A stretch of DNA of 45,497 nt, taken from the NCBI RefSeq assembly GCF_902706225.1, contig NZ_CACSKB010000036.1:1-45497 (forward strand), given 5' to 3'. This DNA comes from Microbacterium sp. 18062 (GTDB lineage: Bacteria; Actinomycetota; Actinomycetes; Actinomycetales; Microbacteriaceae). The notes below the pieces were generated by a model. The model had not been told where the DNA came from. It worked only from the letters and a program-made list of their open reading frames with translations, and searched no databases. Shown here piece by piece: positions 32,345 to 39,488 of the stretch. How positions within the stretch are numbered: the first letter of the stretch is position 1; each line of letters opens with the position of its first letter. Made by a program: the position numbers and the translations under genes.

Positions 32345-32422
32345 CTTCGTCTTCTCTCTGTCTGCATGCCGTGTGGGTGGATCCCGGACCCGCGGGTCCC
32401 GACCGAGAAAAAGATAAAGGGA

Positions 32423-32433
32423 ATTCTGATTCG
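32423..32433. promoter_or_regulatory. TetR 1 operator half-site before the ABC transporter
   Basis: ATTCTGATTCG is identical over 11 bases to the right arm of the operator at 26474-26484. It sits 79-89 bp upstream of the binding-protein start, in an AT-rich stretch. The second arm is degenerate. Confidence 0.55.
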
Positions 32434-32450
32434 CGTGTAGTGATCGCGGC

Positions 32451-32464
32451 GATACCAGGTATGA
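32451..32464. promoter_or_regulatory. GAT-N7-ATC box, site 4 (SDR 2 promoter)
   Basis: GATACCAGGTATGA contains the same ATACCAGGTAT palindrome as the 44791 site; only the final C of ATC is changed to G. It ends 88 bp before the SDR 2 start and lies about 107 bp from the divergent binding-protein start. Confidence 0.5.
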
Positions 32465-32552
32465 GCGACGGGTCGTGGGCCTTCCCGGCGGTCGCGCCGT
32501 ACAGTCGGGGACGGTGCACAGGAGTGCCGCCGCACGCTCGAAGGAGAGATCC

Positions 32553-33332
32553 ATGACCCGGACACCAGGACGTCTCGAGGGAAAGGTCGCGCTGATCACG
32601 GGCATCGGCGGCGGGATGGGCCGGGATGCGGCGCGCCGGTTCGCCGCCGAGGGCGCGAAGGTGGTCGGCTGCGACCTCGATGCCGAGACGCTCGAGGAGA
32701 CGGTGCGCATCGTTCGCGAGGACAGGGGCGAGATCACCGGCTTCGCTCCCGTCGACGCGGGGGACGCGAACACCGTCGAGGCATGGATCGACGAGGCCTC
32801 CGCCGTGTACGGCGGCATCGACATCCTCTACAACAACGCCTCCATCCAGAGGTTCGGCGCCATCGACGAGATCAGTGTGGCGGACTGGGAGTTCGCGATC
32901 GACATGGAGCTGAACATCGTGTTCTACGCGGTGCGTGCCGTGTGGAAGCATCTGAAGGCCCGCGGGGGCGGCGTCATCCTGAACATCGGCTCCATCGCCG
33001 GCACGCGCGGCGTCGAGTTCATGCCGCAGAACGCGCACGGCGCCGCGAAGGCCGGTGTCATCAACCTGACCCAGCAGCTGGCGGTCGAGGGCGGCCCGCA
33101 CGGCATCCGCGCCGTCAGCATCTCGCCCGGATTCATCCAGACCCCCGCGACGAGGTTCCTCGTGGACGACCCGCCCCCGGCGATGAAGGCGACCTGGGAC
33201 CGCATCCCGCTCGGTCGCATCGGGCAGACCGACGACGTCGTGAACGCGGCGGTGTTCCTCACCTCCGACGAGGCGTCGTGGATCACCGGCATCAACCTCG
33301 TCGTCGACGGCGGCGGGTCGGTCCTCGGCTGA
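32553..33332 (+). CDS. SDR-family oxidoreductase with His in place of the catalytic Tyr
   Basis: A 259-residue SDR. The cofactor motif TGIGGGMG is at residues 16-23, with Asp41 after beta-2 (NAD type). The structural motif NNAS stands for NNAG (94-97). Ser147 is present in ILNIGSIAG. Where YxxxK is expected the protein has His162-Gly-Ala-Ala-Lys166 (NAHGAAKAG), read directly from the codon CAC. It may use His as acid/base, or have another role. AAGGAGAG lies before the ATG. It is followed after 161 bp by the BBE-type oxidase gene. Confidence 0.87.
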   Translation: MTRTPGRLEGKVALITGIGGGMGRDAARRFAAEGAKVVGCDLDAETLEETVRIVREDRGEITGFAPVDAGDANTVEAWIDEASAVYGGIDILYNNASIQRFGAIDEISVADWEFAIDMELNIVFYAVRAVWKHLKARGGGVILNIGSIAGTRGVEFMPQNAHGAAKAGVINLTQQLAVEGGPHGIRAVSISPGFIQTPATRFLVDDPPPAMKATWDRIPLGRIGQTDDVVNAAVFLTSDEASWITGINLVVDGGGSVLG

Positions 33333-33385
33333 GCGGCGACCGCGGGAACGGGTGCGCCGAATGCCGTCGGCGCAGGACCGGGCTC

Positions 33386-33399
33386 GATAGGTGGTATCC
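33386..33399. promoter_or_regulatory. GAT-N7-ATC box, site 5 (BBE oxidase promoter)
   Basis: GATAGGTGGTATCC keeps GAT-N7-ATC and the GGTATCC end. It ends 94 bp before the oxidase start codon, the same distance as at sites 2 and 4. Confidence 0.5.
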
Positions 33400-33419
33400 C
33401 GAACGGCAGGTTCAACCCG

Positions 33420-33454
33420 CGGCGCCCGCTCCCTACTGTCGATAGCGGGCGCCG
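33420..33454. terminator. Perfect 11-bp hairpin upstream of the BBE oxidase
   Basis: CGGCGCCCGCT (33420-33430) pairs exactly with AGCGGGCGCCG (33444-33454) around 13 bases. It lies 88 bp past the SDR stop and 40 bp before the oxidase start. It could terminate SDR transcripts, or form an operator or leader structure for the oxidase. Confidence 0.4.
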
Positions 33455-33493
33455 GAACGGACCGCGCCGCATGATCCGCTGAGGAGCTCGACG

Positions 33494-34906
33494 ATGACCC
33501 TGGATGCCTCCGCCTTCGACGGCCGCCTGGTGCTGCCGACCGACGCCGACTGGGAGCAGGCGCGCGTCGGCCGCGTCTTCAACGGCCGCCGTCCGGGCCG
33601 CCAGCCCGACGCCGTGCTCGTCGCCGGCAGCATCGAGGACGTGCAGAGAGGCGTCCGGCTCGCGAAGGAGAACGGATGGACCGTCGCCGTCCGCTCCGGC
33701 GGCCACGCGTGGGCGGTCTGGAGCGTGCGGGAGGGCGGTCTGCTGATCGATCTCGGCGCGCTCACCGACGTCGGCTACGACGAGGAGACCGACGTCGTCT
33801 CGGCGGGGCCGGCGACGAAGGGCGGCGAGGTGCTCTCGCCGTACCTGGAGGCGCGGGGCCGTTTCTTCAACGGCGGACACTGCCCGACCGTGGGCATCGG
33901 CGGATTCCTGCTGCAGGGCGGCCAGGGGTGGAACCAGCGCGGCTGGGGCTGGGCGGCCGAGTCCGTCGTGGCCGTCGACGTCGTGACCGCCGACGGCGAG
34001 CTCGTCCACGCCGACGCGAACGAGAACAGCGACCTGTACTGGGCCGCGCGCGGCGCCGGTCCCGCCTTCCCGGGCATCGTGGTGCGCTTCCACCTCGCGA
34101 CGCGCCCGATGTTCGGCGCGCTCGCGCACACCGTGCACGGGTACGAGCTCGAGGACTTCTCCGAGGTCATGACCTGGATGTACCGGGCGCACCGCCGCAT
34201 CCCCGACAACGTCGAGATCGTCTGCGTCTCGGTGCCGGTTCCGGTGCCCGAAGGCGGCGAGCGCCGCCTGTTCCTGGTCACCGGTCTCGCGTTCGGCGAT
34301 GACGAGGAGCATGCCCGCGCCTCGCTCGCGGAGTTCACCACGAGCCCCGTGATCGACCGGGCCGTGTTCGTGCAGGATGCCGTGCCTTCGACGCTCGCGC
34401 AGCAGCGGGAGGAGCAGCTGCGCAACAACCCCGAGCACTGGCAGTACATCTGCGACAACGCGTGGATCGACGGGGAGGACTCGGCCGAGGGCATCGCCGC
34501 GGTGGTCGAGGGCATCCGCCCGGTGTTCACGACGAACCCCACCGAGCACGGCTTCGCCATCTGGATGAGCAACGCGCCCCGTCGCGAGCTGCAGGACATG
34601 GCGTTCTCGCTGCACACCGACGCGTATGTCGCCGCCTACACCGTCTACGAGGATCCGGCCGACTATCCGCGCAACCGCGACTGGGTGAACGAGGTGTTCG
34701 CGCACGCGCAGCCGGTCACGGCGGGCCAGTACCTGGGCGACTCGGACATGACCAACCGTCAGCTGAGGTTCATGGCGCCGGAGAACTGGGCCAGGCTGCA
34801 GGAGATCATCGCCGCCCGCGACCCCGAGGGGCGCTTCCACCGCTACCTCGCCGCCGACCCCGAGCGCATCAACGTGAACCACTGGGAGCGGGAGGAGGCG
34901 CGATGA
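33494..34906 (+). CDS. BBE/6-hydroxynicotine-oxidase-type FAD oxidase, bicovalent flavin
   Basis: A 470-residue PCMH-type flavoprotein. His71 in RSGGHAW and Cys130 in GGHCPTVGIGGFLL match the two residues that bind FAD covalently in berberine-bridge-like enzymes. The GGQGWNQRGWGWAAESV segment follows. The C-terminal BBE domain ends with RYLAADPERINVNHWERE. Such enzymes oxidise alcohols, amines or phenolic side chains with oxygen. No secretion signal, so it is cytoplasmic. GAGGAG precedes the ATG. The stop overlaps the start of the quinone-oxidoreductase-like gene (ATGA). Confidence 0.9.
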   Translation: MTLDASAFDGRLVLPTDADWEQARVGRVFNGRRPGRQPDAVLVAGSIEDVQRGVRLAKENGWTVAVRSGGHAWAVWSVREGGLLIDLGALTDVGYDEETDVVSAGPATKGGEVLSPYLEARGRFFNGGHCPTVGIGGFLLQGGQGWNQRGWGWAAESVVAVDVVTADGELVHADANENSDLYWAARGAGPAFPGIVVRFHLATRPMFGALAHTVHGYELEDFSEVMTWMYRAHRRIPDNVEIVCVSVPVPVPEGGERRLFLVTGLAFGDDEEHARASLAEFTTSPVIDRAVFVQDAVPSTLAQQREEQLRNNPEHWQYICDNAWIDGEDSAEGIAAVVEGIRPVFTTNPTEHGFAIWMSNAPRRELQDMAFSLHTDAYVAAYTVYEDPADYPRNRDWVNEVFAHAQPVTAGQYLGDSDMTNRQLRFMAPENWARLQEIIAARDPEGRFHRYLAADPERINVNHWEREEAR

Positions 34907-35823
34907 CCGTCGCGGTGCTGTACGACGAGACCGGCGATCCCGGAGTGCTGCGTCTCGCGGAGGTCCCCGACCCCGTCGCGGGCGCCGGCGAGGTCGTGCT
35001 CCGAGTGAAGGCCGTGGGGATCAACCCGTTCGACGCGAAGGTGCGTGCCGGCGCCATCCTCCTCTCCGCGCCGTTCCCGCGCGGCATCGGCGGCGACGTC
35101 GCCGGGATCGTGGTCGCCGTCGGCGAAGGGGCCTCGTACGTCGACGGCGCCCCCGTCGGCGTGGGCGACGAGGTGCTCGGCTTCGGCTCGTCGACGCTGC
35201 GCGGGCTGGTCGCCGTGCCGGCCGCCCACCTCGCGCGCCGGCCCGCGGCCCTGCCGTGGGCGGTCGCGGGCGCGCTCGCAACTCCCGGGCTGACCGCCGA
35301 GGCCTCCTACCGGGTGCTCGAGCCGGCGGCAGGAGACACCGTGTTCGTCAGCGCGGCGGCCGGCTCCGTCGGCTTCCTCTACGGCCAGCTCGCGCTCGCC
35401 GCCGGAGCCCGCGTCATCGGCTCGGCGAGCTCCGCCAATCACGAGCGGCTCCGGGCCGCCGGTATCGAGCCCGTCGAGTACGGGCCGGGTCTCGCCGGTC
35501 GCCTGCGATCGCTCGCGCCCGAGGGCATCACCGCCGTGCAGGACGACGCGGGCGGTGAGACCGTCGAGGTCGCCCTCGAGCTCGGCGTTCCGCCGGAGCG
35601 CATCTGCGAGATCGTCGACCACGCCGCGACCGAGCGGCTGGGGCTCGCCAGTCCCGGCCGCTACGAGCGCCGTCCCGACATCCTGGAACGCCTCGCGCAG
35701 CAGGTGGCCGGCCGCATCCTGAGCCTTCCCGTGCAGCGGGAGTTCCCGCTGCACGAGGTGGCGGAGGCGTTCGCCCTGCTCGAGACCCGGCACCTGAGCG
35801 GCAAGGTCGTCGTCACCCCGTGA
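34903..35823 (+). CDS. Zinc-independent medium-chain dehydrogenase (quinone oxidoreductase-like)
   Basis: A 306-residue MDR protein of the NADPH:quinone reductase type. It has the N-terminal GroES-like fold (VGINPFDAKVRAG, then GGDVAGIVVAVGEGAS), the nucleotide-binding segment VFVSAAAGSVGFLYGQLALAAGARVIGSAS, and the closing EVAEAFALLETRHLSGKVVV. Zinc ligands of alcohol dehydrogenases are absent. It could reduce an enone or quinone produced by the preceding oxidase. It overlaps both neighbours by 4 bp, so the oxidase, this gene and the truncated SDR were one operon. Confidence 0.9.
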   Translation: MTVAVLYDETGDPGVLRLAEVPDPVAGAGEVVLRVKAVGINPFDAKVRAGAILLSAPFPRGIGGDVAGIVVAVGEGASYVDGAPVGVGDEVLGFGSSTLRGLVAVPAAHLARRPAALPWAVAGALATPGLTAEASYRVLEPAAGDTVFVSAAAGSVGFLYGQLALAAGARVIGSASSANHERLRAAGIEPVEYGPGLAGRLRSLAPEGITAVQDDAGGETVEVALELGVPPERICEIVDHAATERLGLASPGRYERRPDILERLAQQVAGRILSLPVQREFPLHEVAEAFALLETRHLSGKVVVTP

Positions 35824-36045
35824 GCGGTGCGGACACCGCGTCGGCGGCGGGCAGGTTCTTGTGCGCCGGGCAGGTGGCGATCGTCACCGGCGGGGCCACC
35901 GGCATCGGACGCGCCGTCGCCGAGGCGCTGGCGGCGGCCGGAGCCCGCGTCGTGATCGCGGGGCTCGCCGCGAGCGAACCGGAGCGCGCGGCGGCGGAGA
36001 TCGCGGCCGCCGGCGGCACCCTCGCCGCGGACGGAGGAGGATCGC
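35820..36045 (+). pseudogene. Truncated SDR gene (N-terminal third only)
   Basis: A GTG start overlaps the stop of the preceding gene. The product opens with a good SDR nucleotide-binding segment, QVAIVTGGATGIGRAVAEAL, continuing AAAGARVVIAGLAASEPERAAAEIAAAGGTLAADG, and then all similarity ends near 36030. The frame continues to 36323, but only as antisense of the convergent TetR gene, whose stop is at 36046. The SDR lacks its NNAG and YxxxK parts and cannot be functional. This looks like a recombination or deletion junction. Confidence 0.8.
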
Positions 36046-36681
36046 TCAGCGGCTGCGCAGCATCAGGATGCACAGCCGGGACAGCCGCTCGCGGAGGGCG
36101 CCGGAGGGGGGAGCGTTCGCGGCGAACGCGCGACCGAACGCGGTGTCCCACGACAGGGTGTCGAACACGATCTGGAACGCTGCACGGATGGCGGACTCCG
36201 GGTCGTCGTGCGGGAAGTCCGTGGCGCGAGGCCGCAGCGCCTCGACGAATGCGCTCGCCAACCGCGCGGCGTGCGCCACGCCGAGGTCGCGCACGTGGAC
36301 GTCGACCGCCGCGCGCAGGATGAACGCGCGTAGTTCTCCGTCGTGGTCGGCGAACTGGCGGCAGACGCCGTCGACGACGGTCTCGATCAGCTCGTCGGTG
36401 GACAGGTCGTCGCGCGAGGCGAGAGCGCCGATCTCGACGGTGCGCGCGTCGAGCTCTTCCATGACGTGCTCGTGGATGGCGAGGAACAGGCCGTCGATGC
36501 TGTCGACGCGCGAGTAGACCGACCCGATCGAGACGCCGGCCCGTTCGCACACCGCGGCCAGCGTGAAACCCTCGATGCCCTGTTCTGCGAGGATGGCCCG
36601 TCCCGCCTCGACCACCTTGCGGAAGGTCTCGCGAGCGCGCGCCTGCTGGGGAGGGCGGGCGACGGATCGAGCGGCGGTCAC
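36046..36681 (-). CDS. TetR/AcrR-family regulator 2
   Basis: A 211-residue TetR-type regulator with helix-turn-helix FTLAAVCERAGVSIGSVYSRVDSIDGLF near residues 40-67. The remainder is a helical ligand domain. A GTG at 36681 follows the ferredoxin-reductase stop by 4 bp, so it is the last gene of the P450 operon. It probably controls that operon and perhaps the divergent transporter through the palindromes at 39295-39324. Its 3' end abuts the broken SDR. Confidence 0.88.
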   Translation of the reverse strand: MTAARSVARPPQQARARETFRKVVEAGRAILAEQGIEGFTLAAVCERAGVSIGSVYSRVDSIDGLFLAIHEHVMEELDARTVEIGALASRDDLSTDELIETVVDGVCRQFADHDGELRAFILRAAVDVHVRDLGVAHAARLASAFVEALRPRATDFPHDDPESAIRAAFQIVFDTLSWDTAFGRAFAANAPPSGALRERLSRLCILMLRSR

Positions 36682-36685
36682 CCGC

Positions 36686-37852
36686 CTAGTCTTTCGTATC
36701 CACCGGCTCGTGTGCCGGGACCGGCTCCACCGTCAGCCTCTTCAGCCGGGGGATCGGCATCGTGCGGTTCACCGCCGCCGCAGCGCCCGGCCAGCGCCAC
36801 AGCGCGCCGCCCTCGCCCTCGCCATCGATCAGGGGTGTGATCCCCGACGGGACGACGCCCGCGAGCCTGATCTCGACTCCGAATGCCTCTGTCCAGCAGT
36901 AGGGGACGTCGTCGGAGAGCGTCGGGCCGTCGACCTCGAGCATCGTGCGCGCCGCCCTCACCGCCTGCGCGATCGCTGCGGTCCACAGCGGAGACCGCGC
37001 GGAACCTGCGCCGAGGACGCGGGCGGTGACGTCCCCCGCCGCGTACACGTCCGGCACGAGGCCTCCGCCTCCGCCCGCGCGGACGCGGGAGAGCTCGTCG
37101 ATCTCGATGGCGCCGCCCGCCCTGGCCGACCGCCACCGAGCCGGGAGTGCCGCGGTGTTCGACGCGCACCCGACCGCACCGATCATGACGTCTCCGCGCA
37201 GGATCGAGGCACCCACCGCCACCGCCGTCCCGCCGGCATCCGCGCGCACGATCGGGTCGGCGGCGACGACATGGCGCGCACCGGCGGCGCGGGCGCGCGA
37301 GATCAGCATGGCGGCGAGCTCGGTCCCGAGCGTCCGCGCCAACGGCGCCGGGCGAGTGACGACCGTCGTGTCGACCCCTGCGGCGACGCATCCGGCGGCC
37401 AGCTCCCACGCCAGGAAGCCGCTGCCGACGATCAGCGCCGTCCGCGCGGTCGTCAGCCGGTCCCGCAGCACCGTCACGTCGTCGATCGTGCGTACGGTGA
37501 GCGTCCCCGGACCCGGCACGCGCGCCGACGAGCCCGTGGCCACCAGCAGGGCGTCGTAGGGGAGGGCGGTTCCGTCGGAGGCGGTCACGAGGCGCTCGAC
37601 GGGATCGACGGCGACCGCGGCCACGCCGCGCCGGAACCTCGCGGCCGCAGGATCGAAGGGGAGCGACGTCGACTCCGGTGGGGCGGCGCCGGTGAGCACG
37701 GCCTTCGACAGGGGCGGCCGCGCGTACGGCGTGCGCGACTCGGCGGCCAGCACGTCCAGGTCGCCGTCGAACCCCAGTGCGCGGGCCTGGGCGACGAACG
37801 TGTTGGCGGCGAGGCCGCCGCCGAGCACGATGACGCGGCGCGGCCGCGTCAT
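36686..37852 (-). CDS. FAD-dependent ferredoxin reductase
   Basis: A 388-residue pyridine-nucleotide-disulfide-type ferredoxin reductase. The FAD fold is VIVLGGGLAANTFVAQAR at the N-terminus, the NADH fold is ALIVGSGFLAWELAAG, and the second FAD motif is VYAAGDV, where the flavin contact Asp is retained. Y-A-R-P-P-L-S-K near residue 43 is typical of oxygenase-coupled reductases. It passes electrons from NAD(P)H to the neighbouring ferredoxin and so to the P450. Its ATG overlaps the ferredoxin stop (ATGA). Confidence 0.9.
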   Translation of the reverse strand: MTRPRRVIVLGGGLAANTFVAQARALGFDGDLDVLAAESRTPYARPPLSKAVLTGAAPPESTSLPFDPAAARFRRGVAAVAVDPVERLVTASDGTALPYDALLVATGSSARVPGPGTLTVRTIDDVTVLRDRLTTARTALIVGSGFLAWELAAGCVAAGVDTTVVTRPAPLARTLGTELAAMLISRARAAGARHVVAADPIVRADAGGTAVAVGASILRGDVMIGAVGCASNTAALPARWRSARAGGAIEIDELSRVRAGGGGGLVPDVYAAGDVTARVLGAGSARSPLWTAAIAQAVRAARTMLEVDGPTLSDDVPYCWTEAFGVEIRLAGVVPSGITPLIDGEGEGGALWRWPGAAAAVNRTMPIPRLKRLTVEPVPAHEPVDTKD

Positions 37853-38061
37853 CCCTCCTCCCGCATCACGCGCAACGCGGCGACCGGGCATGCCGCCGCG
37901 CCCGCCACGGCCGCCGCCTGCACGTCTCCCGGCAGCGGGACGCCGTCCAGGGGGAACTCGAGCTCCCCGGCCTCGTCGAGCCGGTACACCTGGGGCGCCA
38001 TCTCCTCGCACACCCCGTGCCCCTCGCAGCGCGCGCGGTCCAGGGCGACCCGCACACTCAC
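37849..38061 (-). CDS. Small 3Fe-4S-type ferredoxin with CxxHxxC motif
   Basis: A 70-residue ferredoxin. The cluster ligands read Cys12-x-x-His15-x-x-Cys18 (RCEGHGVCEE) and Cys58-Pro (ACPVAAL). His takes the place of the second Cys, as in several actinobacterial P450-associated ferredoxins. It is the electron carrier between the reductase and the P450. The GTG start overlaps the P450 stop (GTGA). Confidence 0.9.
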   Translation of the reverse strand: MSVRVALDRARCEGHGVCEEMAPQVYRLDEAGELEFPLDGVPLPGDVQAAAVAGAAACPVAALRVMREEG

Positions 38062-39251
38062 GCCGCCACCAGACGCAGCGGCACCGAGGCGAACGTGTTG
38101 GCGATGGAGTTCACCAGCCAGACCGGCTCTCCGACCAGCTCGACGGCGCGCACCTGGGCGAGCAGGGCGTGGATGATGGCGTGGATCTCCAGTTTCGCCA
38201 GTCCCTGCCCGGCGCAGCCGTGCACGCCGTACCCGAAGGCGACGTGGTCGACGGGATTGCGCTCGATGCGGAACTCGTCGGCATCCGCGCCCCACTTGAG
38301 GGGGTCGCGATTCGCGGACGCGACGATCGGCCAGACGCGCGATCCGGCGGGGACGGGCATCCCGCCGATCTCGGTCTCCCGCGAGGCGATCCTGGAGAAC
38401 CCGCGCAGCGGGCTCTCCAGGCGCAGCGTCTCGTTCAGCGCCGCCGTCACCAGCCCCGGGGCCGCTCGGAGCAGCTCCCACTGCTCTGGGTGACGTGCGA
38501 GGAGCACGAGGAGGTGCCCGAGCGCGCTGGCGGTCGTCTCCAGCGACGGGCCCAGGTAGTCGAGCATGAGCACCGGGCACTTCTCCGGGCCGATGTCGCC
38601 GCGCTCGACGGCGGTGAGCAGGTTCGCCGCCAGGCTGTCCGGGAGCAGCTCGCCGCCCTGAGCGACATCGATGGCGTACTGCACCTGCAGGCCCGCGGTC
38701 TCGAACGCCGACTCGAGGCGGGGATGATCGGGGCCCAGGGTGTCCAGCGCCGCCGCGGCCCAGTCGAAGAGACGCTCCCGGCCGCGCGTGGGCAGGCCGA
38801 TGAAGTCGGGCACGACGCTCATCGGCATGGCCTGGGCGATGTCGGCGACCGCGTCGATCTCCCCGCGGGCGACGGCCGCGGCGACGACCCGCTGCGCCGC
38901 CTCGGCGACGCCGTCCGCGCGACCGCGGACCGCCCGAGGGGTGAGCTCCGAGGCCACGATCGAGCGGAGGTGATCGTGCTCGGGGTTGTCGCTGTTGAGC
39001 GTGTTGCCCTTCGTGAGGTCGTTGACGATCCGATTGAAGCCGACGCCCTCCCCGCTGATGAAGGTCTCGGCGTCGCCGAGAACCGCGCGTACGTCGTCGT
39101 AGCGTGCGACGGCGAAGACGCCGGTGGCGGGCAGCCACACGGCGGAGCCGAGATCGCGCAGGGCCGCATAGTGGGGATGGGGATCGCTCACGACCTCGTC
39201 CGAGAACAAGTCGGCGGCGTAGTCGGGAGTTGCGGGCTTCGGTCCGGTCAC
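38058..39251 (-). CDS. Cytochrome P450 monooxygenase
   Basis: A 397-residue soluble bacterial P450. The heme-binding loop is FGYGVHGCAGQG, with thiolate Cys346. The K-helix ExxR is Glu274 to Arg277 (NETLRLES). The I-helix reads GPSLETTASAL (234-244), so the usual A/G-G-x-D/E-T-T is P-S-L-E-T-T. The general pattern resembles the CYP199-type aromatic acid O-demethylases/hydroxylases (weak inference). GAAGGAG lies before the GTG at 39251. It heads the P450-ferredoxin-reductase-TetR operon and is divergent from the sugar-type ABC genes. Confidence 0.92.
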   Translation of the reverse strand: MTGPKPATPDYAADLFSDEVVSDPHPHYAALRDLGSAVWLPATGVFAVARYDDVRAVLGDAETFISGEGVGFNRIVNDLTKGNTLNSDNPEHDHLRSIVASELTPRAVRGRADGVAEAAQRVVAAAVARGEIDAVADIAQAMPMSVVPDFIGLPTRGRERLFDWAAAALDTLGPDHPRLESAFETAGLQVQYAIDVAQGGELLPDSLAANLLTAVERGDIGPEKCPVLMLDYLGPSLETTASALGHLLVLLARHPEQWELLRAAPGLVTAALNETLRLESPLRGFSRIASRETEIGGMPVPAGSRVWPIVASANRDPLKWGADADEFRIERNPVDHVAFGYGVHGCAGQGLAKLEIHAIIHALLAQVRAVELVGEPVWLVNSIANTFASVPLRLVAA

Positions 39252-39294
39252 GATGTTCTCCTTCGAACGGTGCAGGCCACGATGCCTGTTTGAT

Positions 39295-39324
39295 AATGAT
39301 AGCTATCATTCGTATATGCGAATG
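39295..39324. promoter_or_regulatory. Two overlapping palindromes between P450 and ABC transporter genes
   Basis: AATGATAGCTATCATT (39295-39310) is a perfect 16-bp palindrome. CATTCG at 39307-39312 and CGAATG at 39319-39324 form a second inverted repeat with a 6-base centre. Both lie 44-73 bp from the P450 start in an AT-rich patch, typical of TetR or MarR operators. Confidence 0.65.
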
Positions 39325-39488
39325 CGGATGCATCATCGCCGCATCCGATGCCAAGCATCAGCGCTCAGGCGTTCCCCATCCGATCGGTCGCTGGTGTGAT
39401 GAGTGCACTGGCAGAGGAGCCAGCACCCGAAAGAGGCGATGGCGCCGTACTCCGGTCGTCGCGTCTCCCGACACAGCAGGAGTGTCCC

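Noticed and set aside
29792..32440. An 882-codon plus-strand frame opposite the ABC genes
   Set aside because: Antisense shadow of DppB and the binding protein; low-complexity charged composition and no recognisable domain.
28077..33101. A single 1674-codon open frame on the minus strand across the ABC operon
   Set aside because: Only its 28077-29852 part is a real gene (permease-ATPase fusion). The rest runs out of frame through DppB, the binding protein and SDR 2 and is Arg/Gly/Ala-rich, as expected for a shadow frame in high-GC DNA.
39348..39488. A 47-residue extension of the sugar-type binding protein from ATG 39348
   Set aside because: It would place the lipoprotein signal peptide inside the protein; the TTG at 39489 with AGGAG fits far better.
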